This document shows, one piece after another, positions 1 to 5,943 of a stretch of DNA of 7,213 bases. The first letter of the stretch is position 1; each line of letters opens with the position of its first letter. Source of the stretch: an uncultured Alphaproteobacteria bacterium (GTDB lineage Bacteria > Pseudomonadota > Alphaproteobacteria > Bin95); the NCBI GenBank assembly GCA_913060845.1, contig CAJXVF010000111.1:1-7213 (forward strand), written 5' to 3'. A program made the position numbers and the translations under genes. The notes under the pieces were generated by a model. The model was not told the origin of the DNA. It saw nothing but the letters and a program-made list of their open reading frames with translations, and did not search any database.

Positions 1-31
1 TCGTGGGCTCGGAGATGTGTATAAGAGACAG
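1..31 (+). other. Nextera Read 2 adapter with Tn5 mosaic end (non-genomic)
   Basis: These bases match the Illumina Nextera transposase Read 2 adapter, lacking only its first few bases. Positions 13-31 are the 19-bp Tn5 mosaic end AGATGTGTATAAGAGACAG. This is library-preparation sequence left on a contig end, not a transposon in the organism. Genomic sequence begins at about position 32. The orientation fits a reverse read that ran off a short insert into the adapter and was assembled reverse-complemented. Anything inferred across the 31/32 boundary is artificial. Confidence 0.97.
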
Positions 32-144
32 ATCTTGACGGCGCGAAGGGCATCCCGCAGAAAAGCAACGATCAGCGGGAGCTGCGCATAACTCGTATTT
101 TGCCCAATTTCAGGGCGCGCACTTAATTTCGGAGAATTTCAGTC
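32..144 (+). promoter_or_regulatory. Leader region upstream of tkt
   Basis: This short non-coding stretch lies between the adapter and tkt. It contains a possible hairpin, TCCCGC (53-58) with GCGGGA (75-80) around a 16-nt loop. It also has a shorter GCCC/GGGC inverted repeat (102-105/113-116) and three AATTTC direct repeats (106, 125, 135). A good Shine-Dalgarno, GGAG (131-134), sits 10 nt before the tkt ATG. TTGACG (35-40) resembles a -35 box, but no convincing -10 follows at the right distance. The promoter is therefore unlocated and may lie to the left of the contig end. Two frames are open across part of the stretch, but neither has recognisable protein content. Confidence 0.5.
106..142 (+). 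repeat. Three AATTTC(A/G)G direct repeats in the tkt leader
   Basis: AATTTCAG (106-113), AATTTCGG (125-132) and AATTTCAG (135-142) lie in the last 40 nt before tkt. The second copy runs into the Shine-Dalgarno GGAG (131-134) and the third fills the space between it and the start codon. Copy starts are 19 and 10 nt apart. This could be a regulator or RNA-binding site near the ribosome site, or chance in a short AT-rich leader. Confidence 0.35.
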
Positions 145-2112
145 ATGGAACAGCGCCAAATGGCAAACGCGCTGCGCGCACTGGCGATGGATGCAGTTGA
201 ACAAGCAAAATCCGGCCACCCGGGCATGCCTATGGGCATGGCCGATGCGGCGACGGCGCTGTTCACCGGCCCATTGAAGTATGATGCTGCGAACCCATCC
301 TGGCCGGACCGGGACCGTTTCGTGCTCTCCGCCGGTCATGGCTCCATGCTGCTGTATGGACTGCTGCATCTAACCGGTAATCCGGCGATGACGATCGACC
401 AGATCAAGAATTTCCGCCAATTCGGTTACCTAACGGCTGGCCACCCAGAAGTCGGGCATCCGGCAGGCATTGAGACCACCACTGGTCCGCTTGGCCAAGG
501 CCTCGCAACGGCTGTTGGCATGGCCATGGCGGAAACGAAACTCGCTGCAGAGTTTGGCGAAGATCTCGTCAGCCACCGCACTTGGGTGATCGCATCCGAC
601 GGTGACTTGATGGAAGGCATCAGCCACGAAGCTGGCGCGCTCGCAGGCCATCTTGGTCTCGGCAAGCTCATCGTCATGTGGGACGACAACAGCATCTCCA
701 TTGATGGCGATGTCTCCATGTCCGCATCAGACAATGTGTTGCAGCGCTTCGAAAGCTACGGCTGGGCGACCGCTTCGGTCGACGGCCATGACGCCGCTGC
801 CGTTGAAGCCGCATTGAACGCCGCCGCCGGAGACGCATCCCGACCGACGCTGATCTCCTGCAAGACCACAATCGGTTTTGGCGCGCCCAAGAAGGCCGGC
901 ACGGCTGGGTCACACGGCGCACCGCTTGGTGCAGAAGAAATCGAAGGCGCTCGCAAGGCCCTGAATTGGCCGCATGCGCCCTTTGAAGTGCCTACCGATA
1001 TTACGGGCGCATGGCGTTCAGCTGGGTCTAAAGGCACGGCTGAACGCACGGCTTGGGAAGCGCGCCTTGCTGCTGCCCCTGCTGACCTCCGGGCTGAATT
1101 TGAGCGCCGCATGGCCGGTGAATTGCCTGCAGCACTGACACAAGAAATTGCCGATTACAAAGCAACGCTCGGCGCCGACAAGCCGAAAATGGCGACACGT
1201 CAGGCGTCCCAAAAGGCGCTTGAGGTTATCAACCCCATCGTACCGGAAACCATTGGCGGATCCGCTGATCTCACCGGCTCCAACTTGACGCTAACCGAAG
1301 GCCTCGGTGCTTTCTCTAAGCAGAATCGGGCTGGACGCTATGTTTATTGGGGCATACGTGAGCACGGCATGGCTGCAGCCGCAAATGGCATGGCACTGCA
1401 TGGCGGACTGATCCCCTATACGGCGACATTCTTGATCTTCACGGATTACTGCCGCCCCGCCATCCGCCTCGCGGCGCTGATGGGGCAACGGCAGATTTTC
1501 GTGATGACCCATGACAGCATTGGCCTTGGCGAAGATGGCCCGACCCATCAGCCGGTTGAGCATATGGCAAGCCTTCGGGCGATCCCGAATCTGCTGACGA
1601 TGCGCCCCTGCGATGCCATTGAGACGGCAGAATGCTGGGAAGTAGCATTGCAGCAGAAAGACCGCCCAAGCGTGCTGGCGCTTTCCCGCCAGGGTGTTCC
1701 AACACTCTGTGAAGGCGGCAAGAAAAACCTATCCGCAAAGGGCGGCTATGTGCTGATGCGCGAAGAAGCGCCGCTGCAGGCGGTATTGATCGCAACCGGC
1801 ACGGAAGTCTCCCTTGCTGTTGAAGCGAAGGTGGCACTTGAAGCCAAAGGCATTGGCGCACGCGTTGTATCCATGCCTTGCACGGAACTGTTCGACGAGC
1901 AGCCTCAGGCTTATCGCGACGATGTATTGCCCAAAGGCGTCGTCAAAGCTGCAATTGAAGCTGCTGCGGCTTATGGCTGGGAGCGGTATGTCGGCGACGG
2001 TCCGATCATCGCCATGAACAGCTTCGGTGCCTCTGCGCCCGCTAACGCGCTATACACGCACTTCGGCATAACATCGGATGCGCTTGTGGCGGCGGTTGAA
2101 GCACGCCTTTAG
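145..2112 (+). CDS. tkt: Transketolase
   Basis: Cytoplasmic thiamine-diphosphate- and Mg2+-dependent enzyme of the non-oxidative pentose phosphate pathway. It moves a two-carbon ketol unit between sugar phosphates (xylulose-5-P with ribose-5-P or erythrose-4-P). Length is 655 aa, normal for the family. The N-terminal pyrophosphate-binding domain has GHPGMPMG (24-31), the substrate-loop SAGHGS (62-67) and TAGHPE (98-102). The ThDP/Mg motif begins SDGDLMEG (151-158) and ends DDN (180-182), and GSHG is at 256-259. The pyrimidine-binding domain has SADLTGSN (373-380), WGIREHGM (402-409) with E406 as the expected catalytic glutamate, and [16 protein letters not shown] (455-470). A C-terminal transketolase domain follows. 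The start is supported by GGAG 10 nt upstream and by normal N-terminal alignment. It is first in the visible operon, 58 nt before gap. Confidence 0.97.
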   Translation: MEQRQMANALRALAMDAVEQAKSGHPGMPMGMADAATALFTGPLKYDAANPSWPDRDRFVLSAGHGSMLLYGLLHLTGNPAMTIDQIKNFRQFGYLTAGHPEVGHPAGIETTTGPLGQGLATAVGMAMAETKLAAEFGEDLVSHRTWVIASDGDLMEGISHEAGALAGHLGLGKLIVMWDDNSISIDGDVSMSASDNVLQRFESYGWATASVDGHDAAAVEAALNAAAGDASRPTLISCKTTIGFGAPKKAGTAGSHGAPLGAEEIEGARKALNWPHAPFEVPTDITGAWRSAGSKGTAERTAWEARLAAAPADLRAEFERRMAGELPAALTQEIADYKATLGADKPKMATRQASQKALEVINPIVPETIGGSADLTGSNLTLTEGLGAFSKQNRAGRYVYWGIREHGMAAAANGMALHGGLIPYTATFLIFTDYCRPAIRLAALMGQRQIFVMTHDSIGLGEDGPTHQPVEHMASLRAIPNLLTMRPCDAIETAECWEVALQQKDRPSVLALSRQGVPTLCEGGKKNLSAKGGYVLMREEAPLQAVLIATGTEVSLAVEAKVALEAKGIGARVVSMPCTELFDEQPQAYRDDVLPKGVVKAAIEAAAAYGWERYVGDGPIIAMNSFGASAPANALYTHFGITSDALVAAVEARL

Positions 2113-2170
2113 CACTCCCACATAGATTCCATCACACCACAACAGCGAATTACGGTAGGAGACGACAAAA

Positions 2171-3178
2171 ATGGCAGTTAAGGTTGCGATCAACGGATTT
2201 GGGCGGATTGGCCGGTTGGCATTGCGGGCAGCGCTGGAAAGCGGCCGCGACGACGTAGAGTTCGTCGCCATCAATGATCTGGGCGCCCCCGAAGTCAACG
2301 CGCACCTGCTGCAGTATGACAGTGTCCATGGCCGTTTCCCGGGCGAGGTGAAAGCCGTTGAAAATGGCATTTCCGTCGATGGCAAGGTCATCCGCTCCTT
2401 TGCAGAACGGAACCCGGAAGATCTGCCATGGGGCGAGCTTGGCGTTGATGTAGTGATGGAATGCACCGGCATTTTCACCTCCAAGGAGAAAGCTGGCTTG
2501 CATCTTAAGGCTGGTGCCAAGAAAGTCCTGATCTCCGCACCCTCAGGCGATGCTGAACTGACGGTCGTCTACGGCGTCAACCATGATCAGATCACATCCG
2601 ATCACGACATCATCTCCAATGCGTCTTGCACCACGAACTGCCTGGCGCCAGTCGCCGCGGTTTTGAATGAAGCCTTTGGCATCAAAAGCGGCTACATGAC
2701 AACGATCCATGCCTATACGGGCGATCAGAAGCTGCATGACAACATCCATAGCGACATGCGTCGCGCGCGCGCTGGTTCCCTCTCCATGATCCCGACGTCC
2801 ACGGGTGCGGCGAAAGCTGTTGGCCTCGTGCTGCCGGAACTCAAAGGAAAGCTGGACGGCACATCCATCCGTGTGCCGACGGCGAATGTTTCCGTGATCG
2901 ATCTTTGCTTCATTCCGGAGAAAGCAGCCACTGTCGATGATGTGAATAACGCCATCCGCAAGGCCGCCAACGGTAAGCTCAAGGGCGTGCTGGCTGTGAA
3001 TGACGCGGAGTTGGTCTCGATTGACTTCAATCACTCCAGCTTCAGCTCTATCTTTGATGCAACGCAGACCCAGGCCGTTGAAGGTGGCCTGGTTCGCGTC
3101 ATGTCTTGGTATGACAACGAATGGGGCTTCTCCAATCGGATGTCCGACACGGCTGTCGTACTCGCGACTAAAATCTAA
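2171..3178 (+). CDS. gap: Type I glyceraldehyde-3-phosphate dehydrogenase
   Basis: Phosphorylating GAPDH, a cytoplasmic tetramer interconverting glyceraldehyde-3-P and 1,3-bisphosphoglycerate with NAD(H). Length is 335 aa, as expected. The Rossmann N-terminus carries INGFGRIGR (7-15), and N35-D36 at the end of the second strand favours NAD over NADP. The catalytic motif SNASCTTNC (149-157) holds nucleophile C153, with partner H180 in TIHAYT. Also present are PTSTGAAKA (208-216), RVPT (234-237) and the C-terminal [12 protein letters not shown] (312-323). The position after TGDQ, where many NAD-specific enzymes have proline, is occupied by KLHD (187-190), so strict NAD specificity is not certain. 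AGGAG (2157-2161) lies 9 nt before the ATG. It follows tkt and precedes the unknown ORF by 18 nt; no pgk follows. Confidence 0.97.
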   Translation: MAVKVAINGFGRIGRLALRAALESGRDDVEFVAINDLGAPEVNAHLLQYDSVHGRFPGEVKAVENGISVDGKVIRSFAERNPEDLPWGELGVDVVMECTGIFTSKEKAGLHLKAGAKKVLISAPSGDAELTVVYGVNHDQITSDHDIISNASCTTNCLAPVAAVLNEAFGIKSGYMTTIHAYTGDQKLHDNIHSDMRRARAGSLSMIPTSTGAAKAVGLVLPELKGKLDGTSIRVPTANVSVIDLCFIPEKAATVDDVNNAIRKAANGKLKGVLAVNDAELVSIDFNHSSFSSIFDATQTQAVEGGLVRVMSWYDNEWGFSNRMSDTAVVLATKI

Positions 3179-3196
3179 CGAACGCGGGGGCGCCTG

Positions 3197-3601
3197 ATGC
3201 AGATCGTCGTACATGATCTGGCCCAGGCTATGGCGGCGGCGCAATGCGCTGTCGCTGAGGGCCACGCGTTGACGCTACGCACGCCGCCAAATGCTGGCCG
3301 CGTGCTTGGTGTTGGCGGGTGGCTAGCGCTTCAGAACGCTGTCGCCACTGCTTTGCCCAGCGCCAATATCAGCTTTTGTGTTGATTGCGGCGGGCATGCG
3401 GGGGACGCGCATGCGGCACTAAACTTTGGCGCACGCCAGATCGCACTTGATCCATCCGCACCTGGCTACGCCCGCATTGCAGATATCGCAGAAAAAACCG
3501 GGGCAGCCATCCTGGATGGCCAAGCCACACTTGATCTCGCATTTGAACATGATCCAGCCCAGGCGATCCGCCGGGCGTTTCTAGCAACGACAACGACCTA
3601 A
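3197..3601 (+). CDS. Conserved-looking hypothetical protein between gap and aldolase
   Basis: A 134-residue protein that I cannot assign to a characterised family. It is tightly packed in the operon (18 nt after gap, 14 nt before the aldolase) and its codon use matches its neighbours, so I take it as a real gene. It has no signal peptide or membrane segment. The pattern suggests alternating strands and helices: IVVHD, a helix to about residue 22, LTLRTP (26-30), a glycine-rich turn GVGGW (38-42), ISFCVDCGG (58-66), a helix, then IALDP (82-86) and AAILD (103-107). That resembles part of a Rossmann or TIM-barrel fold. C61-x2-C64 is the only close cysteine pair. The C-terminus ends in four threonines. 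The Shine-Dalgarno is a G-run (3186-3190), 6 nt before ATG. It loosely recalls uncharacterised alphaproteobacterial proteins near glycolytic genes; a role in triose-phosphate metabolism is only context-based inference. Confidence 0.8.
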   Translation: MQIVVHDLAQAMAAAQCAVAEGHALTLRTPPNAGRVLGVGGWLALQNAVATALPSANISFCVDCGGHAGDAHAALNFGARQIALDPSAPGYARIADIAEKTGAAILDGQATLDLAFEHDPAQAIRRAFLATTTT

Positions 3602-3615
3602 AGGGGGCTAACGCC

Positions 3616-4530
3616 ATGCGTATGACACGCGCCGTCAAAAAAATCCTTGCTAACTATGAAAGCGACAGCCCGGGCACGAAGACCAACCTCGCTCGCATCC
3701 TGATGCAGGGCAAACTGGGCGGCACTGGCAAGATGGTGATCCTACCGGTCGACCAAGGCTTCGAACATGGCCCGGATCGCAGCTTCGCGCCGAACGCGCC
3801 GGGCTATGATCCACACTACCACTTCCAGCTCGCAATCGACGCTGGCCTGAACGCCTATGCAGCCCCGCTCGGCATGATCGAAGCGGGCGCGGATACGTTC
3901 GCTGGCCAGATCCCGACGATCTTGAAGATGAACAGCTCCAACAGCCACGCCACGCAAAAAGACCAGGCCGTATATGGCTCGGTGCAGGATGCGTTGCGTC
4001 TTGGTTGCTCCGCCATCGGCTTCACGATCTATCCGGGTGCGGAAGATCAGTTTGAGATGATGGAAGAGTTCCGCGAGCTATGTGCGGAAGCCAAGGATGT
4101 CGGCCTTGCGGTCGTGCTCTGGTCCTACCCACGCGGTGGCAATCTCTCCAAGGATGGCGAGACGGCTGTTGACGTGACGGCCTATGCAGCCCACTTGGCC
4201 GCATTGCTCGGCGCGCACATCATCAAAGTGAAGCCGCCTGCAGCCCATATTGAGCAGAAGGAAGCCAAGGCAGCCCTCAAAGGCGTTGATCTTTCTACGC
4301 TCGACAAGCGCATTGCCCATGTCATGCAGGCTGCATTCAATGGTCGCCGTATTGTCGTGTTCTCAGGCGGTGCCGCCAAAGGCACGGATGCGGTTCTCGA
4401 CGAAATCCGCCAAGTGGCTGCAGGCGGGTCCAATGGCTCTATCATTGGCCGCAATAGCTTCCAGCGCGAAAAAGGCGATGCGATGGAACTGCTGAACACC
4501 ATCGTTGATATCTATCGCGGCAAAGCTTGA
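3616..4530 (+). CDS. fbaB: Class I fructose-bisphosphate aldolase, DhnA/FbaB type
   Basis: Cytoplasmic TIM-barrel aldolase that cleaves fructose-1,6-bisphosphate to dihydroxyacetone-P and glyceraldehyde-3-P, and runs the reverse reaction, through a lysine Schiff base without metal. At 304 aa it is shorter than E. coli FbaB (about 350). Features seen: VDQGFEHGP (45-53) with the conserved Asp46; ILKMNSSN (102-109); WSYPRG (169-174) with Tyr171 as likely acid/base residue; IIKVKPP (202-208), where Lys204 is the probable Schiff-base lysine; the phosphate site VVFSGGAAK (247-255); and IIGRNSFQR (276-284), typical of the DhnA branch. The residue roles are assigned by analogy to archaeal and DhnA aldolases. 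AAGGGGG (3601-3607) overlaps the previous stop codon and sits 8 nt before the ATG; a second in-frame ATG lies at 3622. The symbol denotes family, not proven orthology. Confidence 0.93.
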   Translation: MRMTRAVKKILANYESDSPGTKTNLARILMQGKLGGTGKMVILPVDQGFEHGPDRSFAPNAPGYDPHYHFQLAIDAGLNAYAAPLGMIEAGADTFAGQIPTILKMNSSNSHATQKDQAVYGSVQDALRLGCSAIGFTIYPGAEDQFEMMEEFRELCAEAKDVGLAVVLWSYPRGGNLSKDGETAVDVTAYAAHLAALLGAHIIKVKPPAAHIEQKEAKAALKGVDLSTLDKRIAHVMQAAFNGRRIVVFSGGAAKGTDAVLDEIRQVAAGGSNGSIIGRNSFQREKGDAMELLNTIVDIYRGKA

Positions 4531-4533
4531 TTT

Positions 4534-5220
4534 ATGGGGGATGGCAGCGTGGCTAATCGTATCGACGCCGAGGATGAAAAGCCCCGCTGCCGCCTCTACC
4601 TCATCACGCCCGCCAGCCTAACCTGTGACGCCGAAGCGCTTGCCGCATTTGGTGAAACAATGGCGGCTGCACTGGACGCAGGCGATGTGTCCTGCATTCA
4701 ACTCCGTCTGAAAGATGTCACGGACGATGACTGGCGTCGCGCAGCCTCGGCCCTCATGCCTATCGCCCAAGAACGCGATGTTGCGTTTCTCCTAAATGAC
4801 AGGGCTGACCTTGCCGCCGATCTCGGCTGCGACGGCGTCCATATCGGCCAGGACGACATGCCATATGCCGAAGCACGCGCACGGCTCGGACGGGACGCCA
4901 TCATTGGGGTCACCTGTAAAGCTAGCCGTGATTTAGCATTGGATGCAGCAGAAGCCGGAGTAGATTACGTGGCATTCGGCGCGTTCTACGAAAGCAATAC
5001 GAAGCAGATCACGACGCCCGCCAGCTTAGAAATCGTTGAATGGTGGGCAGATGCGACATCAGTGCCATCCGTCGCCATTGGCGGCATCACGGCAGACAAT
5101 GCAGCGCCGGTCGTTCAAGCGGGCGCAGATTTCTTAGCTGTTGCTGGCGGTGTGTGGGCGCATCCAGATGGTGCGGCGGCTGGCGTCAAAGCCCTCAACG
5201 CAGCAATCGACGCCGCATAA
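4534..5220 (+). CDS. thiE: Thiamine-phosphate synthase
   Basis: Joins hydroxymethylpyrimidine-diphosphate and the carboxythiazole phosphate to form thiamine phosphate, the precursor of thiamine diphosphate. Length is 228 aa from this ATG, usual for the family (about 210-230). The TIM-barrel motifs are in order: YLIT (22-25), IQLRLKD (55-61), LLNDR (86-90), DGVHIGQDD (100-108), IIGVTCKAS (123-131), [10 protein letters not shown] (148-157) and SVAIGGI (179-185). In the IIGVT segment a lysine (K129) stands where relatives often have histidine. The start is uncertain. The ATG is only 3 nt after the aldolase stop with no Shine-Dalgarno, whereas GTG at 4549 has GGGGGA (4536-4541) 7 nt upstream and would give 223 aa. 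Both keep the whole domain. It is last in the operon and translation is probably coupled to the aldolase. Confidence 0.94.
   Translation: MGDGSVANRIDAEDEKPRCRLYLITPASLTCDAEALAAFGETMAAALDAGDVSCIQLRLKDVTDDDWRRAASALMPIAQERDVAFLLNDRADLAADLGCDGVHIGQDDMPYAEARARLGRDAIIGVTCKASRDLALDAAEAGVDYVAFGAFYESNTKQITTPASLEIVEWWADATSVPSVAIGGITADNAAPVVQAGADFLAVAGGVWAHPDGAAAGVKALNAAIDAA
4536..4541 (+). promoter_or_regulatory. Shine-Dalgarno favouring a GTG start for thiE
   Basis: GGGGGA lies 7 nt before GTG at 4549. It is inside the coding sequence if the ATG at 4534 is used, since the G-run starts with the G of that ATG. The ATG itself has no purine-rich motif at a usual distance. This makes 4549 ([11 protein letters not shown]...) the better-supported initiation site. 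Confidence 0.5.
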
Positions 5221-5226
5221 CAGATA

Positions 5227-5736
5227 TCAGACCGGCCAGTCTGGCGTTACGCGGCGCTTGATGACACAGCTGGCGGCGATCCTGGCAAACTTTTCCAGAT
5301 GCTCACAATCCCCTTCATCGAATAGCTGCCTGGGCTCATCGACCAAGAGGCAGAGCGTGCCAATTGCAGCGCCATCGACGATAGTCGGGGCGCCAGCATA
5401 AAAGCGAAGATGCGGCGGCCCTGCGACGAAGGCGTTGTCAGCAAAGCGCACGTCCTTGCGCGCATCCATCACAACAAACACACCATCCGCCAGAATTGCA
5501 TGTCCGCAAAAACCGCCCATTCGCGGAACCTCACACGCATCCAGGCCATGTTTGGCCTTGAACCAAGCCCTATCGGTGTCCACGAACGAGACGAGCGCGA
5601 ACTTTGCCGCAAAGAAATGCGCCGCCAGGGTCGTAATGTCATCGAAATCAGCGCTGGGTTGCGTGTCCAAAATATTCAGACCCTGCAGCACTTGAATGCG
5701 TTGGTCTTCTCCTACTGGCAATGACATAGCGTGCAT
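5227..5736 (-). CDS. Stand-alone GAF-domain protein
   Basis: A 169-residue cytoplasmic protein consisting almost wholly of one GAF domain. GAF domains bind small ligands (cyclic nucleotides, haem, other metabolites) or sense redox state. Hallmarks of this subgroup: NILDTQP (21-27), FDDITTLAA (31-39), ALVSFVDTDRAWFKA (47-61), GFCGHAIL (75-82), DARKDVRFADN (91-101), GPPHLRFYAGAP (106-117) and AIGTLCL (124-130). No output domain (kinase, cyclase, HTH) is attached, so it must act through a partner or as an enzyme of unknown activity. Ligand is not predictable; Cys68, Cys77 and Cys129 are visible. I chose ATG at 5736 because AGGA (5745-5748 on the other strand) lies 8 nt upstream. An in-frame TTG at 5763 would add 9 residues with no ribosome site. 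It converges on thiE and diverges from the Crp/Fnr gene. Confidence 0.88.
   Translation of the reverse strand: MHAMSLPVGEDQRIQVLQGLNILDTQPSADFDDITTLAAHFFAAKFALVSFVDTDRAWFKAKHGLDACEVPRMGGFCGHAILADGVFVVMDARKDVRFADNAFVAGPPHLRFYAGAPTIVDGAAIGTLCLLVDEPRQLFDEGDCEHLEKFARIAASCVIKRRVTPDWPV
5228..5243. terminator. Weak hairpin at the thiE / GAF-gene convergence
   Basis: CAGAC (5228-5232) and GTCTG (5239-5243) form a 5-bp stem around a 6-nt loop. It lies just past the thiE stop and overlaps the end of the facing GAF gene. Neither strand has a U-tract after it, so it is at best a weak bidirectional terminator or mRNA 3'-end stabiliser. Only 6 nt separate the two stop codons and no better terminator is visible. 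Confidence 0.25.
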
Positions 5737-5744
5737 GGCGATTT

Positions 5745-5748
5745 TCCT
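5745..5748 (-). promoter_or_regulatory. Shine-Dalgarno of the GAF gene
   Basis: Read on the minus strand this is AGGA, followed by 8 nt and then ATG at 5736. It decides against the longer TTG start at 5763. Confidence 0.6.
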
Positions 5749-5860
5749 GGACCCGTGTTGCAATCACGGTCCAATATGCAAACCGCACCCTGAAACGGCA
5801 TTAATTTTGTCGAATTCAATTGCGCTAAATATCGTGCGTTTTGCGTCTATGATTAATCTC

Positions 5861-5879
5861 AGCCTTGCTTAAGAAGGCT
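5861..5879. repeat. Inverted repeat upstream of the EcfG-type promoter
   Basis: AGCCTT (5861-5866) and AAGGCT (5874-5879) form a perfect 6-bp inverted repeat around GCTTAAG. It ends 4 nt before the GGAAC -35 element, where an activator or repressor operator could sit. It does not match the Fnr box TTGAT-N4-ATCAA. The palindrome GATTAATC (5851-5858) lies just upstream. Function is inferred from position only. Confidence 0.4.
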
Positions 5880-5883
5880 ATGT

Positions 5884-5908
5884 GGAACTCTCCTGCAATG
5901 AAGACGTT
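5884..5908 (+). promoter_or_regulatory. EcfG/SigT-type general stress promoter
   Basis: GGAAC (5884-5888), 16 nt, then CGTT (5905-5908). This is an exact match to the promoter signature recognised by EcfG-family sigma factors (Caulobacter SigT, Methylobacterium and rhizobial EcfG/RpoE): GGAAC-N16-17-CGTT. Assuming equal base frequencies, nine fixed bases with two allowed spacings on both strands would be expected about 0.003 times in this roughly 207-nt intergenic region. An EcfG gene lies in the same neighbourhood. Transcription should start around 5913-5918, giving a leader of roughly 30 nt to ATG 5944. It reads toward the Crp/Fnr gene. Confidence 0.8.
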
Positions 5909-5928
5909 CTCACTCCATGAAGAAAACC

Positions 5929-5934
5929 AAGGAA
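5929..5934 (+). promoter_or_regulatory. Shine-Dalgarno setting the Crp/Fnr start at 5944
   Basis: AAGGAA lies 9 nt before ATG 5944. The upstream ATG at 5917 has no such site and falls at or before the start point expected from the EcfG-type promoter. Confidence 0.65.
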
Positions 5935-5943
5935 ATTCCAGCA

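Noticed and set aside
13..31. Tn5 mosaic end as a sign of a resident transposon
   Set aside because: The flanking bases are the Nextera adapter tail, there is no transposase or partner end, and the sequence sits exactly at the window edge.
35..63. TTGACG as the -35 box of a tkt promoter
   Set aside because: The bases 17 nt downstream (CAGAAA) do not resemble a -10 element, and shifting the spacer by 1-2 nt does not help.
1439..1861. 140-codon open frame antisense to tkt
   Set aside because: It covers the conserved pyrimidine-binding domain of transketolase. Its composition (Arg/Ser/Pro-rich, low complexity) is typical of a shadow frame.
2543..3265. 240-codon open frame antisense to gap
   Set aside because: It lies entirely over a strongly conserved gap gene, has no ribosome site or domain content, and is expected from codon bias on the opposite strand.
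5524..5560. GGAAC inside the GAF gene as a second EcfG promoter
   Set aside because: No CGTT or GTT follows at 16-17 nt. The same holds for the GGAAC copies I checked inside tkt, gap, the aldolase and the Crp/Fnr gene.
5801..5825. Fnr/FixK-type box in the GAF-Crp/Fnr intergenic region
   Set aside because: TTGTCGAATTCAA looks palindromic only because of a GAATTC core. The half-sites and spacing do not fit TTGAT-N4-ATCAA.
5807..5853. Sigma-70-like promoter elements (TTGTCG-N17-TATCGT; TATGAT at 5848)
   Set aside because: The first pair matches only 4 of 6 bases at each box, and TATGAT has no -35 at 16-19 nt. A housekeeping promoter is possible but not supported.
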